A DNA stretch of 64,000 nucleotides. Origin: Caldicellulosiruptor changbaiensis (GTDB taxonomy: Bacteria > Bacillota > Thermoanaerobacteria > Caldicellulosiruptorales > Caldicellulosiruptoraceae). Each line of letters opens with the position of its first letter. The stretch's first letter is position 1. The position numbers and the translations under genes were made by a program. This document shows positions 18,355-27,512 of this stretch, piece by piece. Where the stretch lies: the NCBI RefSeq assembly GCF_003999255.1, contig NZ_CP034791.1:1094501-1158500 (forward strand), in the 5' to 3' direction. The notes beneath the pieces were generated by a model, which was given only the letters and a program-made list of their open reading frames with translations, made no database searches and was not told where the DNA came from.

Positions 18355-19470
18355 ATGCATTTTAATCAAAATGTTTTAGGACTTATTGGTTTGCTGGTGG
18401 TCATTTTTTTCATTGTACTTGGGCTTTTCTATCTTATATCCAAAAATAGCTCTAACATATTTCAGATTAAAAAATTTCACACAAGCCAAACAATGAGACT
18501 TGTTTTATCACTGTTGTCAATTTTATTTGCATGGATTTTTCCATGGACTGCATTAAAGGTTTTATTTGTACTAAGTTGCATTTTGTTTTTATTTAGTATT
18601 TTTCCAATAAAGAAAACCTCTTTTGGAATGGTTATTGCTGTAGCCTTAGTCACATTGGTTATTGTTGGTTTAATTATATCTCAACTTCACTACTATTCTT
18701 CTGATAAGCAAGATTATAAGTTTTCTGGGTTATCAAAAAGTATTTCACAAATAATTTCTGATGTGATTACCAGCAGCGACTTTATTGAGGTTTATCATTT
18801 AATTACTTATTCTGCAGACCAGGATATGTCAATTAAGAATTTTGATGAAATTGTAATTACCTGTTCAGGCGGAATAGATTTAGAACTCATTGAAGATGAA
18901 GATGCCATCTATTTTCCTTCAGTGCTCAAAACAAATGTTTCAGGAAAAACTTTGAAAGTCTTTGACAGAAATAAAGAATTTAATACAACATATGAAATAA
19001 AACTTGGTACAAAATCTTTGAGATATGTAAAAGTTTTGTGTAGAGGTTTAAAAATAAGAGGGAATGGGAAATTCAAAAATTTAACAGTAAATTCAAGTGG
19101 CAGTTTTATTCAGGGGCAGATTGAAGCAACAAATGATATCTCTATAGACTGTGCAGGGCTTGAGCTAAGAGCTGATTTTAAGGGGAAGACTTTGAAGATT
19201 GATTCTTCTGGAGCAGATATAAATTCACAGTTAATATTTGACAAAATTGAAATTGATTCGACAGGATTGAATATCAGTGCAAAAGCAAGATTTGAGGAGT
19301 TTGATATTAATGCAACAGGATTGAATGGAACAATTAATATTTTAAATAGCGAAAATGAAAAGGGCATTTTGGACATTGAAGCAACAGGTGGTATTGTAAA
19401 AATCAATAACCTTTACAGTGCACCTGTTACAACCAAAACTTCAGGTTATGTAAAACTTATAAGAGAGTGA
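18355..19470 (+). CDS. Membrane protein with C-terminal beta-solenoid (DUF4097-like) domain
   Basis: 371 residues. Four hydrophobic helices in the first 115 residues, then an outer domain of short beta repeats (for example IEIDSTGLNISAKA, FDINATGLNGTI), as in DUF4097-type proteins often found beside envelope-stress regulators and ABC transporters. First gene of the operon; its stop overlaps the next start (TGATG). Function unknown; a sensor or envelope role is guessed from context. Confidence 0.65.
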   Translation: MHFNQNVLGLIGLLVVIFFIVLGLFYLISKNSSNIFQIKKFHTSQTMRLVLSLLSILFAWIFPWTALKVLFVLSCILFLFSIFPIKKTSFGMVIAVALVTLVIVGLIISQLHYYSSDKQDYKFSGLSKSISQIISDVITSSDFIEVYHLITYSADQDMSIKNFDEIVITCSGGIDLELIEDEDAIYFPSVLKTNVSGKTLKVFDRNKEFNTTYEIKLGTKSLRYVKVLCRGLKIRGNGKFKNLTVNSSGSFIQGQIEATNDISIDCAGLELRADFKGKTLKIDSSGADINSQLIFDKIEIDSTGLNISAKARFEEFDINATGLNGTINILNSENEKGILDIEATGGIVKINNLYSAPVTTKTSGYVKLIRE

Positions 19471-19841
19471 TGATTAAAATGCTGAGAAAAGTTGATAAAC
19501 ACAGCGGTGTGCCTGCATACGTGCAGATCGTCAACATGATTAAATCAGAGATAATACTTGGAAATCTTCAGCAAGGTTTACAGCTTCCAACTGTAAGAGA
19601 ACTTCAGGCAATTTTTGATGTGAATATAAACACTGTCTTAAAAGCACTTGAAAAACTAAAAGCTGAAGGTTTTATTGAAGCAGAACAGGGGATTGGGTAT
19701 TTTGTGAAGAAGGATATTGATGTTGATAAAAAGATAATTGAGATAATAAAAGGGTGTGTTAGGGAACTTAAAAGTAATCAAATAGATTTTTACACAGCCA
19801 TAATTTTATTTGAGGAGGTGTGGAAAAATGAAGAGGTTTGA
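19470..19841 (+). CDS. GntR-family regulator, YtrA subfamily
   Basis: A short one-domain GntR protein (about 123 residues). The winged helix is typical: PAYVQIVNMIKSEIILGNL, then LPTVRELQAIFDVNINTVLKALEKLKAEGFI. It has only a short helical tail for dimerisation, as in YtrA. Such proteins repress adjacent ABC transporter operons that respond to cell-envelope antibiotics. Expected target is the palindrome at 18304-18329. GTG 19467 or ATG 19470 could start it; I chose the ATG that overlaps the preceding stop. Confidence 0.85.
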   Translation: MIKMLRKVDKHSGVPAYVQIVNMIKSEIILGNLQQGLQLPTVRELQAIFDVNINTVLKALEKLKAEGFIEAEQGIGYFVKKDIDVDKKIIEIIKGCVRELKSNQIDFYTAIILFEEVWKNEEV

Positions 19842-20451
19842 ATTTTCAAGAATTTTAAATTTTAACATCGAAGAAAGTCTAACAAAAATGGATATTTACA
19901 TTGGAAAAGAACTAAAAGAAAAAACAGGTCAAATACTATTTTTCACGCTAATATTGTTTATACCGAGTTTTACCATAAGAGTTATTGGCATAATACTTCT
20001 ATGTTCTGCAATGCTTGTAAATGATATTAAGAATAAAAATGTTGAGCTTTTGTATTTTTTGCCGTTCTCAAAAAGAGAGCTATTCCTGTATAATCTAATG
20101 TTTTTAGTTCTTATAATTTCAATAACCTCAGCAGTTGATAAAATATACTATAACCTGACCATTTTAGAAGGGTTATTGGCTATTTTCAAAACAATCGTTG
20201 CGCTTTTAGCAATTTACGGGATAAGTATGTTATTCACGACATTAGGACATGATGGTTTTATTTGGAGTATTGTAATAACAATTGCAGATACTTTGCTGGG
20301 GGATTTAGGCTCAACTAATTTGAATGCAGCTGATTTTAATCCATATAGTTTAATAAGCTTTACAAAGCAGGGAAGCATGATTTTAGCCTTTTTGTATGCT
20401 GCTCTGATTTGCTTTTTAGCATATTTTGCATATGTAAAAAAGGAGGGATAG
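19828..20451 (+). CDS. ABC-2-like permease of the GntR-controlled operon
   Basis: 207 residues with about six hydrophobic helices and the loop KNVELLYFLPFSKRELFLYN, typical of small ABC-2 permeases (YtrC/D-like). The ATG at 19828 has GAGGAGGTG seven nt upstream; the gene overlaps the regulator by 14 nt. The likely ATPase partner is at 21588. Substrate unknown. Confidence 0.7.
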   Translation: MKRFEFSRILNFNIEESLTKMDIYIGKELKEKTGQILFFTLILFIPSFTIRVIGIILLCSAMLVNDIKNKNVELLYFLPFSKRELFLYNLMFLVLIISITSAVDKIYYNLTILEGLLAIFKTIVALLAIYGISMLFTTLGHDGFIWSIVITIADTLLGDLGSTNLNAADFNPYSLISFTKQGSMILAFLYAALICFLAYFAYVKKEG

Positions 20452-20455
20452 AAAG

Positions 20456-21550
20456 ATGAATTTAATAGCAAAAACTCAAAAAAATAAAAACAAGATTATA
20501 GCTGCAATACTTTTTATTATCTTAATAAGTTTTTCAATTTGTTTACTAATTATCACTGTTTTATATAGTCAAGCTTTTAAGAGATGTACCTCCAAAGATG
20601 ATAAAGTGTATTCTCTTGTGAAAAAGTATCCTAATTTAGTTTACAAAAGAGTACAATTCAAATCAAATGCAGGACAAGTGTTAAGAGGTTATATTTATTA
20701 TAAGAAAAATAATATCGAAGCTAAAAAAGGTTTAATTGTTGTATCACACGGATTTGGCGGAACCCATATCAATTATTTAGATGAAATAAATTATTTTACG
20801 GACAAAGGATATTACGTTCTTGGATTCGATAATACTGGATGTGGTGAAAGTGAAAGGGATTCAATGATTGGGCTTCCACAAACTGTTGCTGATCTTGATT
20901 ATGCGTTACGTTTTATTGAAAAGAATAATGAATTTAAAAACATGCCCATATTGCTTTTTGGACATAGTTGGGGTGGTTATGCTGTTTGTACTGTTTTATC
21001 CTATTCTCATAAAATTGCAGGTGTTGTTTCGTGTGCTGGTTTCAATTCCCCATATGAAATTGTAAAAACAACTGCAATGGACTCTTATGGAAGATGGGGG
21101 AAAGTTATTTTGCCTTATTTAAGTTTGCTTGAAAGAATAAAGTCTGGCAAATTAGCAAACGTATCTGCAATAGATGGGATAAAGAAAAGTTCAGTACCTG
21201 TGTTGGTCATACATAGTAAGGATGATGATGTAGTGAAATTAGAGAATAGTATTTATGAGGCGTGCAAACATTTAAATAAAACTAATGTTAGTTTAAAACT
21301 ATTTGATAATAAAGGACATGATATTTTTTTATCAGACAATGCCTTGAAATATATTCGACAAAAAAGAAATGAATTTAAAGAGTTAACAAGTAAGTATGGC
21401 AGCTACAAAAAAATTCCTAAAAAAATACTTAAGGACTTTCAAGCTAGTATAAACCGCAAATTAATGTCTGAGATTGATCAAGACATGATGGAGCAAATAG
21501 TTGAATTTTTTGATAATGCAATAGAATTACAAAAAAATAGAAGTATGTAG
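20456..21550 (+). CDS. Alpha/beta hydrolase with N-terminal membrane anchor
   Basis: 364 residues. One N-terminal transmembrane helix (IIAAILFIILISFSICLLII) puts the catalytic domain outside. The serine hydrolase elements are in order: oxyanion loop SHGFGGTH, nucleophile elbow GHSWGGY, acid in HSKDDDVV, and histidine in NKGHDIF. Similar enzymes are esterases or peptidases. Placed between the permease and ATPase genes of an ABC system, so the operon may handle an envelope-active compound; this is inference. Confidence 0.75.
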   Translation: MNLIAKTQKNKNKIIAAILFIILISFSICLLIITVLYSQAFKRCTSKDDKVYSLVKKYPNLVYKRVQFKSNAGQVLRGYIYYKKNNIEAKKGLIVVSHGFGGTHINYLDEINYFTDKGYYVLGFDNTGCGESERDSMIGLPQTVADLDYALRFIEKNNEFKNMPILLFGHSWGGYAVCTVLSYSHKIAGVVSCAGFNSPYEIVKTTAMDSYGRWGKVILPYLSLLERIKSGKLANVSAIDGIKKSSVPVLVIHSKDDDVVKLENSIYEACKHLNKTNVSLKLFDNKGHDIFLSDNALKYIRQKRNEFKELTSKYGSYKKIPKKILKDFQASINRKLMSEIDQDMMEQIVEFFDNAIELQKNRSM

Positions 21551-21587
21551 CGAGGTCTTAATAAAAGAGAAGGCGGTGAGTACTGAG

Positions 21588-22442
21588 ATGGTAGTATTAG
21601 AAGTCAAAAATTTGAGCAAAAGAATAAGCGGGAAACAGATTTTAGCCGACGTGAATTTTTCAGTTCAAAAAGGTGAGATATTGGCTCTTGTTGGACCAAA
21701 TGGGGCTGGTAAGACGACAACTCTAAAGTGTATAATAAATGCAGCTTCCAGAGATACCGGAGAAGTTTTGATTTTTGGCAAGCCTTTTGAGCCTTCTTTA
21801 AAGAAGAACATAGCATTTGTTTCTGAGCACAGAAAAGTTTTTTCAAGGTTGACATTAGGTGATTACTATAAGATGTATCAAGCCTTGTATCCAAATTGGG
21901 ATGATTTATTTTTCAAAAATTTTCTTTCAAGCTATGGGTTTAGTACAAGTCAAGAACTTTCTAAATTTTCAATGGGTCAAAGAACGCTTATCCTTGTTAT
22001 CTTAGCATTAGCAACAAATGCAGAGCTGGTGCTTTTAGATGAACCTACTCAAAACCTTGACCCAACTGTAAGATTTGAGTTGATACAACTTATAAAACAA
22101 TATGTTCAAGAGAAAAATATAGCAGTTATTGTGTCTTCACACGAGATTTTTGAACTTGAAGAGTATGCAACAAATATTGCGATAATCAAAAATGGCAGAA
22201 TTTTGTACTGCGATTCAATTGATGATGCTAAACAAAAACACAGAATAGTCTCTTCAATGGCAAACTTGAAGGATGCAGAAGTTATAGGTTTGCTTGACGA
22301 TGAGGTTTTAGTAAGAACTGAGAAGGATATGGGAGAATATCCCCGATTAAATCAAATTATAATTGGATATTTAAGAGGAACGGAAGGTATGCAAGAAATT
22401 AAAAGTGGTTACTACCAAAAAACAGATTTAAATTCTGTATAA
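21588..22442 (+). CDS. ABC transporter ATP-binding protein of the GntR-controlled operon
   Basis: Walker A GPNGAGKTT, Walker B LVLLDEPTQNLDP and H-loop SSHEIFE are intact; the signature is the degenerate FSMGQRT, as in YtrB/YhcH-type ATPases. About 284 residues from ATG 21588 (AAGGCGGTGA seven nt upstream; a GTG at 21576 lies inside that site). It probably works with the permease at 19828. The operon ends at the terminator at 22601. Confidence 0.8.
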   Translation: MVVLEVKNLSKRISGKQILADVNFSVQKGEILALVGPNGAGKTTTLKCIINAASRDTGEVLIFGKPFEPSLKKNIAFVSEHRKVFSRLTLGDYYKMYQALYPNWDDLFFKNFLSSYGFSTSQELSKFSMGQRTLILVILALATNAELVLLDEPTQNLDPTVRFELIQLIKQYVQEKNIAVIVSSHEIFELEEYATNIAIIKNGRILYCDSIDDAKQKHRIVSSMANLKDAEVIGLLDDEVLVRTEKDMGEYPRLNQIIIGYLRGTEGMQEIKSGYYQKTDLNSV

Positions 22443-22598
22443 TATACCTTAAAATTACTGAAATGTTCGGCTCACTTTGCTCTTGTATCTTAGGATAAAA
22501 TTACAAAGATTGTTCATAGCCATTAAAAAATTTCTGCCAATATTCCTTGTATTCTCTTCCAATTTTTGCTAATATAAAATTGTGTTTTTAAGGCTAAC

Positions 22599-22638
22599 AA
22601 AAAGGTGGGAAGTTAAAACTTCCCACCTTTTAGATATT
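22599..22638. terminator. Bidirectional terminator between convergent genes
   Basis: AAAGGTGGGAAGT (22601-22613) pairs with ACTTCCCACCTTT (22618-22630). T-rich sequence follows on the plus strand and the minus-strand side reads through a T-run, so it can serve both the operon and the gene ending at 22639. Confidence 0.75.
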
Positions 22639-23376
22639 TTATTTTTCTGAAGAGCTTTTAGTTTGCGATTCAGATTCTGCTTCGTAGTACTTTTCCCATA
22701 CCTCTTTTGGGACATCATCATACATAGGAACATTTTCAAGTTTATCTATTCTTTTGAACTCTTCTGATAATTGATCTAAGGTTATATTAAAATATTTCTT
22801 CTTATATCTTTCATCATACCACCAACAAGCAGGATATACGGTATTGTTGCTGTTCACTTTGAATATAAACCTATTGGGACAATTTACATACCAGGTATTA
22901 GGCCTTGTGTTTTTTCCTTTTGTCAGAACAAACACAAATTTTTCACCAGGATTCATTGCAAAAAGATCAGAGTGATTTTGCGGATCAAAGACTACAAAGC
23001 CTACATCGATTTGTTTTTCATCTAATTTGCCTTTGAGAACCTTTTCAACTTCAACTGTAACATAAAGTCTTGGCAGGGTCTTAACAAAAGGTATGCCTGC
23101 TGCTTTCGCAACTCCATATTCATTTGTACCAGGTTGTGCAGTTATTGTTTCTTCTACTTGTTCTTTTTTAATAACTTTTCCAACGATAATAAGCTCTGAA
23201 TATTTTGCGCAAAATTCAAAATTAAGAAATCTTACAGAAGACATAGGATCAATATAAATTTTAGGTTTCTCATATTGAATTGTTGTGTGTGTATTTTTAA
23301 ATCTGATAAGCATGTAAGGCAGCATAATTAACAAAAAAACAAAAAGAATTGAAATGCTTATTTTAATTCTTTTCAT
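22639..23376 (-). CDS. Exported or membrane-anchored protein, unknown function
   Basis: 245 residues with one N-terminal helix (ISILFVFLLIMLPYMLI). The outer domain begins SELIIVGKVIKKEQ, followed by VTVEVEKVLKGKL and GEKFVFVL, a strand pattern resembling small beta-barrel domains of secreted Firmicutes proteins. No catalytic motif seen. A Ser/Glu-rich tail ends it. Transcribed toward the operon above. The intact IS lies about 100 nt upstream of its start. Confidence 0.6.
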   Translation of the reverse strand: MKRIKISISILFVFLLIMLPYMLIRFKNTHTTIQYEKPKIYIDPMSSVRFLNFEFCAKYSELIIVGKVIKKEQVEETITAQPGTNEYGVAKAAGIPFVKTLPRLYVTVEVEKVLKGKLDEKQIDVGFVVFDPQNHSDLFAMNPGEKFVFVLTKGKNTRPNTWYVNCPNRFIFKVNSNNTVYPACWWYDERYKKKYFNITLDQLSEEFKRIDKLENVPMYDDVPKEVWEKYYEAESESQTKSSSEK

Positions 23377-23537
23377 CTACTATTGCCTCTAATAGCAAAG
23401 ATTTTACACAAATTATAATTTATAAATAGCAAAATAAGAAAATCATGTCAAGCTTTATTTTAAATAATAATATAATTTGAGGTTGTTGAATAAAAGAAAT
23501 AACCATATAGAGTAAACATAGTAACAAAAGAAAAAAG

Positions 23538-23592
23538 CCCCCTTGTGTTATAATTTTAATTTAAGAGAAAACCACAACAAAACACAAGGGGG
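23538..23592 (+). promoter_or_regulatory. Inverted repeat covering the transposase ribosome site
   Basis: CCCCCTTGTGTT (23538-23549) is an exact 12-bp complement of AACACAAGGGGG (23581-23592), which contains the Shine-Dalgarno site. A TATAAT box (23549-23554) lies between the arms. A transcript begun here would lack the left arm, while read-through from outside would carry both and hide the ribosome site. Confidence 0.65.
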
Positions 23593-23598
23593 AAAAAG

Positions 23599-24543
23599 AT
23601 GACTAAGAATATTAAAGCACAAAATAAGAAATTTTTAAAGCTGCTTTTTGTAATAAAAAAGGTTACTGAAGTTTTATCGAGGAAGATAAAGCAAAATAGA
23701 AGGGGACGACCGAGGAAATTTAATCTGTTTCAGATAATAGCTTGTTTGGTTTATAAAGTTAAAAAGGGGATAAAGAGTTTCAGAGAATTAGAATATCGAA
23801 TAAATCAAGACACAGAGTTTAAGCAAGTAGTAGGTATAGAAGAAAGTCCGGACTATTCATATTTTGCAAAGTTGTCAAGAAAAATAGAAAAAGAATACAT
23901 GCAAGATATAAAAGACATATTAATAGCTAAGATAGAACCTGATATGAGTATAGCGATAGTAGACTCTACGCCGCTGAGAAGTGCCAAAAATGATTCAGAA
24001 GCAAAAATAGGTATACATATTACAATAGGATTTTTCAGGGGATACAAATTACATCTTTTGTGTACAGGTAAAGAAGAAGTAATACCACTTTTCTGGATTT
24101 TAACAGGGGCAAATGAACATGACTCAAGACAAGAAGAGCTTTTGTATAGGGCATGGGGCTTTGGCTGTGAGATTGTATTAGCAGATGCGGGATACGATTG
24201 TAGCAGATGGTTTAATATAGCAAATGAGCTTAAAGTTAAATTTGTTGCTGGGATAAACAAAAGAAACATGAAAGATAAAAACAATGTTAAGAATGTTTTT
24301 AGAAGCAAGAACATAAGATTTTTAGAAACTGAAGAGGGTAAAAAGCTATACAAGCAGAGAACAAAGATTGAAAGACTATTTAGCAAATTAAAAGGTGAAT
24401 ATAATCTTGAGAATGTGAGGCTCAAGGGATTTAGAAATTATAAAAGGTATATTGATTGGATACTAATTACTTTTCTATTTGAGCAACTTCTTAGAAAGTT
24501 AGAAGGTAAGAAGTTTTCTTTCGCTTATGAATGGAATCAATAA
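23599..24543 (+). CDS. DDE transposase (IS4/IS5-type)
   Basis: 314 residues. The basic N-terminal part contains RRGRPRKFN. The acidic triad fits Asp in IAIVDSTPLR, Asp in LADAGYD, and Glu in RTKIERLFSKLKGEYNLENVRLKG, the Y-(2)-R-(3)-E-(6)-K-like arrangement of the DDE_Tnp_1 superfamily. Complete and unbroken, so the element may be mobile. Family assignment below superfamily is not certain. Confidence 0.9.
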   Translation: MTKNIKAQNKKFLKLLFVIKKVTEVLSRKIKQNRRGRPRKFNLFQIIACLVYKVKKGIKSFRELEYRINQDTEFKQVVGIEESPDYSYFAKLSRKIEKEYMQDIKDILIAKIEPDMSIAIVDSTPLRSAKNDSEAKIGIHITIGFFRGYKLHLLCTGKEEVIPLFWILTGANEHDSRQEELLYRAWGFGCEIVLADAGYDCSRWFNIANELKVKFVAGINKRNMKDKNNVKNVFRSKNIRFLETEEGKKLYKQRTKIERLFSKLKGEYNLENVRLKGFRNYKRYIDWILITFLFEQLLRKLEGKKFSFAYEWNQ

Positions 24544-24628
24544 CTTTTGTTTATTTTATGTATTGTTGGTAATATTTTTTATTCAACAACCTAAATAATA
24601 TAATTTATAAAAAAATTTTCTACAAACT

Positions 24629-24699
24629 CTTGACACTATCCAATCACAAAAAATTTTTGACAAAAGAGCAGAAGTTTATTATCATATAATAGTGTCAAG
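24629..24699 (+). promoter_or_regulatory. Promoter region of the ylxM-ffh operon with flanking inverted repeat
   Basis: TTGACA (24657-24662) with a -10-like TATCAT/TATAAT at 24680-24690. The 10-bp sequence CTTGACACTA (24629-24638) returns inverted as TAGTGTCAAG (24690-24699), bracketing the promoter. Its function is unknown; it may be an operator pair. Confidence 0.45.
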
Positions 24700-24719
24700 T
24701 TTTTAAGCTTTACAGAGAG

Positions 24720-25082
24720 ATGAAATTAAAAATGCAGCAAGAAAATAAGGTATATTTGAGTCTTCTTTATGACTTTTATAAAGACTTTTTGACCGAAAGA
24801 CAAAAAAAGATTATAGAGCTGTATGTAAATGAAGATTTAACCTTGGGAGAAATATCAAAAGAACTTGGCATATCACGGCAGGGTGTTTTTGATGCATTTA
24901 GAAAAGCAGAAATAGCCTTGAAAAGGTATGAGGCAAAGCTGAAATTAGCAGACAAGTATTATAAAAACAGGAGCATAATTGAAGAGGTCCTACAGAAACT
25001 TAGGAGAATATACGAGAGATATAAAGATGAAGAAATAATGAGTATAATAAATAGTATTCAGGAGTGGCAAGAAAATGTTTAG
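24720..25082 (+). CDS. ylxM: YlxM, SRP-associated helix-turn-helix protein
   Basis: 120 residues, with the sigma-region-4-like helix-turn-helix LTERQKKIIELYVNEDLTLGEISKELGISRQGVFDAFRKAE. YlxM proteins are encoded before ffh in Firmicutes and bind SRP RNA or modulate SRP GTPase activity. The stop overlaps the ffh start by 8 nt. ATG 24720 has a weak ribosome site; ATG 24732 is an alternative. Confidence 0.9.
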   Translation: MKLKMQQENKVYLSLLYDFYKDFLTERQKKIIELYVNEDLTLGEISKELGISRQGVFDAFRKAEIALKRYEAKLKLADKYYKNRSIIEEVLQKLRRIYERYKDEEIMSIINSIQEWQENV

Positions 25083-26406
25083 TAGCCTTTCTGAAAAACT
25101 GCAGGATGTTTTCAAAAGACTTAAAGGTAAGGGCAAGCTAACAGAGAAAGATATTAAAGATGCTATGAAAGAAGTAAAACTTGCCCTTTTAGAGGCTGAT
25201 GTAAACTACAAAGTGGTAAAAGATTTTATTAACACTGTGACACAAAAGGCTGTGGGAGAAGAGGTTTTAGAAAGCCTCACTCCTGCTCAGCAAGTAATAA
25301 AAATTGTGTACGATGAGATGGTAAATCTACTGGGTGGAAGTGACACAAAACTTACATTTTCACCAAGCGGGTTTTCCATCTATATGATGGTTGGTCTTCA
25401 AGGTTCTGGTAAGACCACCACAGCTGGAAAGCTTGCCGGGCTTTTAAAAAAGCAGGGCAAAAACCCTTTGCTTGTTGCCTGTGATATATATAGACCTGCT
25501 GCAATAAAACAATTAGAGATTGTTGCACAAAAAGTTGGAGTAAAGTGTTTTGCAGATTACAACAGCAAAGATGCTGTTAAGATAGCAAAGGAAGGCATTG
25601 AATTTGCAAAGTCTAATAGATGCGATGTTGTCATTGTTGACACTGCAGGAAGACTTCACATAAATCAAGAACTTATGGACGAGCTGGTTAGTATCAAAAA
25701 TGCAATAAAGCCAACAGAAGTTTTGCTTGTATTAGATGCTATGACAGGACAGGATGCTGTGAATGTTGCTGCAGCTTTCAATGAGCAGCTTGGCATAGAT
25801 GGAATTATTATGACAAAGCTTGACGGTGATACAAGAGGCGGAGCTGCACTTTCTGTCAAGGCAATAACTGGTAAGCCTATAAAGTTTGCCGGTGTTGGCG
25901 AGAAAATGGAAGATTTAGAGGCTTTTCATCCTGACAGGATGGCTTCCCGAATACTTGGAATGGGTGATATTTTGACTTTAATAGAGAAAGCTCAGGAAGC
26001 TATTGACCAAAAAAAGGCTGAGGAGCTTGAAAAAAAACTTAGAAGTATGCAGTTTACTCTTGAAGATTTTTTAGATCAACTAAGACAAATAAAGAAGATG
26101 GGACCGCTATCTCAGATTATTTCAATGATACCTGGCGTTAAATTAAAAGGCGATGTGGATTTTGATGCTGGCGAGAGGGAACTTAAAAAAATAGAAGCGA
26201 TCATAAATTCCATGACAAAAGAAGAACGCCAAGACCCAAGCATTATTAATTCCAGCAGAAAAAGACGAATTGCGATGGGGTCAGGCACCACTGTTCAAGA
26301 TGTGAACAGGCTTTTAAAACAGTTTGAAGACATGAAAAGAATGATGAAGCAATTTTCAAATCCCAGCTTTGCCAAGAAAGGAAAATTTAAATTTCCTTTC
26401 ATGTAA
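25075..26406 (+). CDS. ffh: Signal recognition particle protein Ffh
   Basis: 443 residues, normal length. N domain, then the G domain with P-loop GLQGSGKTT, DTAGR, and TKLDGDTRGG, then a methionine-rich M domain (MTKEER..., KRRIAMGSGT, FEDMKRMMKQF). With SRP RNA it delivers nascent membrane proteins to FtsY. Followed by rpsP after 36 nt, the usual Firmicutes order. Confidence 0.98.
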   Translation: MFSSLSEKLQDVFKRLKGKGKLTEKDIKDAMKEVKLALLEADVNYKVVKDFINTVTQKAVGEEVLESLTPAQQVIKIVYDEMVNLLGGSDTKLTFSPSGFSIYMMVGLQGSGKTTTAGKLAGLLKKQGKNPLLVACDIYRPAAIKQLEIVAQKVGVKCFADYNSKDAVKIAKEGIEFAKSNRCDVVIVDTAGRLHINQELMDELVSIKNAIKPTEVLLVLDAMTGQDAVNVAAAFNEQLGIDGIIMTKLDGDTRGGAALSVKAITGKPIKFAGVGEKMEDLEAFHPDRMASRILGMGDILTLIEKAQEAIDQKKAEELEKKLRSMQFTLEDFLDQLRQIKKMGPLSQIISMIPGVKLKGDVDFDAGERELKKIEAIINSMTKEERQDPSIINSSRKRRIAMGSGTTVQDVNRLLKQFEDMKRMMKQFSNPSFAKKGKFKFPFM

Positions 26407-26442
26407 TACATCTAAAAATTTAAAAGAGGAGGTGATTTTGAA

Positions 26443-26688
26443 GTGGCAGTAAGAATTAGACTTAAGAGAATGGGTGCAAAGAACAATCCTTTTTATAGAA
26501 TTGTTGTTGCAGATTCACGCACACCGAGAGATGGAAAAACAATTGATGAAATTGGCTATTACAATCCTTTGAAGAATCCTGCTGACATCAAAGTTGATGT
26601 TGAAAAGGCAAAAAAATGGTTATCATACGGTGCTCAGCCAACAGACACTGTAAAAATTTTGCTTAAAAAAGTTGGGGTAATTGAATAA
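26443..26688 (+). CDS. rpsP: 30S ribosomal protein S16
   Basis: 81 residues beginning [21 protein letters not shown], the S16 signature. GTG start with AGGAGGTGATTTT upstream. Ribosomal gene within the ffh-rpsP-khpA-rimM-trmD-rplS operon. Confidence 0.98.
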   Translation: MAVRIRLKRMGAKNNPFYRIVVADSRTPRDGKTIDEIGYYNPLKNPADIKVDVEKAKKWLSYGAQPTDTVKILLKKVGVIE

Positions 26689-26716
26689 ACCATTTTATGA
26701 GGAGGGAGAACTTGAC

Positions 26717-26950
26717 ATGCTAAAAGATTTAGTTGAGGTCATAGCAAAATCTTTAGTTGACAACCCAGACCAAGTAAAGGTTAGTGAAATCCATGGTGAG
26801 CAATCTGTAATAATAGAATTAAAAGTGGCTCCTGAAGATATGGGCAAGGTAATTGGTAAGCAAGGTAGAATTGCAAGAGCTATAAGGACAGTTGTCAGAG
26901 CTGCAGCAAATAAAGACAACAAGAGGGTTATTGTTGAGATTTTACAATAA
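26717..26950 (+). CDS. khpA: KH-domain RNA-binding protein KhpA (YlqC)
   Basis: 77 residues from ATG 26717, which has GGAGGG ten nt upstream; a longer frame starting inside rpsP is unlikely. It is a single KH domain with the GXXG loop in VIGKQGRIARAIRTVVRAAA. KhpA forms a dimer with KhpB/Jag and affects cell size and small RNAs in Gram-positive bacteria. Confidence 0.93.
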   Translation: MLKDLVEVIAKSLVDNPDQVKVSEIHGEQSVIIELKVAPEDMGKVIGKQGRIARAIRTVVRAAANKDNKRVIVEILQ

Positions 26951-26986
26951 AAGAGTTAGGCGTAGTTTTGCCTAACTCTTTTTTAA
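26951..26986 (+). terminator. Intra-operon terminator between khpA and rimM
   Basis: AAGAGTTAGGC (26951-26961) pairs with GCCTAACTCTT (26970-26980), followed by TTTTTT. It may reduce expression of rimM and trmD relative to rpsP. Confidence 0.75.
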
Positions 26987-26994
26987 AAAGGTGA

Positions 26995-27510
<516 letters not shown>

Positions 27511-27512
27511 AG

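Larger units (their letters stand above)
23480..24592 (+). mobile_element. Intact 1.1-kb insertion sequence with DDE transposase
   Basis: Terminal inverted repeats AGGTTGTTGAATAAAA at 23480 and TTTTTTATTCAACAACCT ending at 24592. The 13-bp sequence AATAATATAATTT occurs on both outer sides (23466-23478 and 24594-24606), one base off the ends, a probable target duplication in A+T-rich DNA. One complete transposase gene lies inside. The second copy at 17214-18147 is inverted, so the pair frames the GntR operon. Confidence 0.92.

Noticed and set aside
23853-24425. A 190-codon open frame antisense to the transposase, also visible in the degraded copy (17381-17953 on the plus strand).
   Set aside because: It is the reverse-strand shadow of the transposase in A+T-rich DNA. 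Its similarity between copies follows from the IS being duplicated, and the product is a low-complexity Leu/Phe/Ser-rich sequence.
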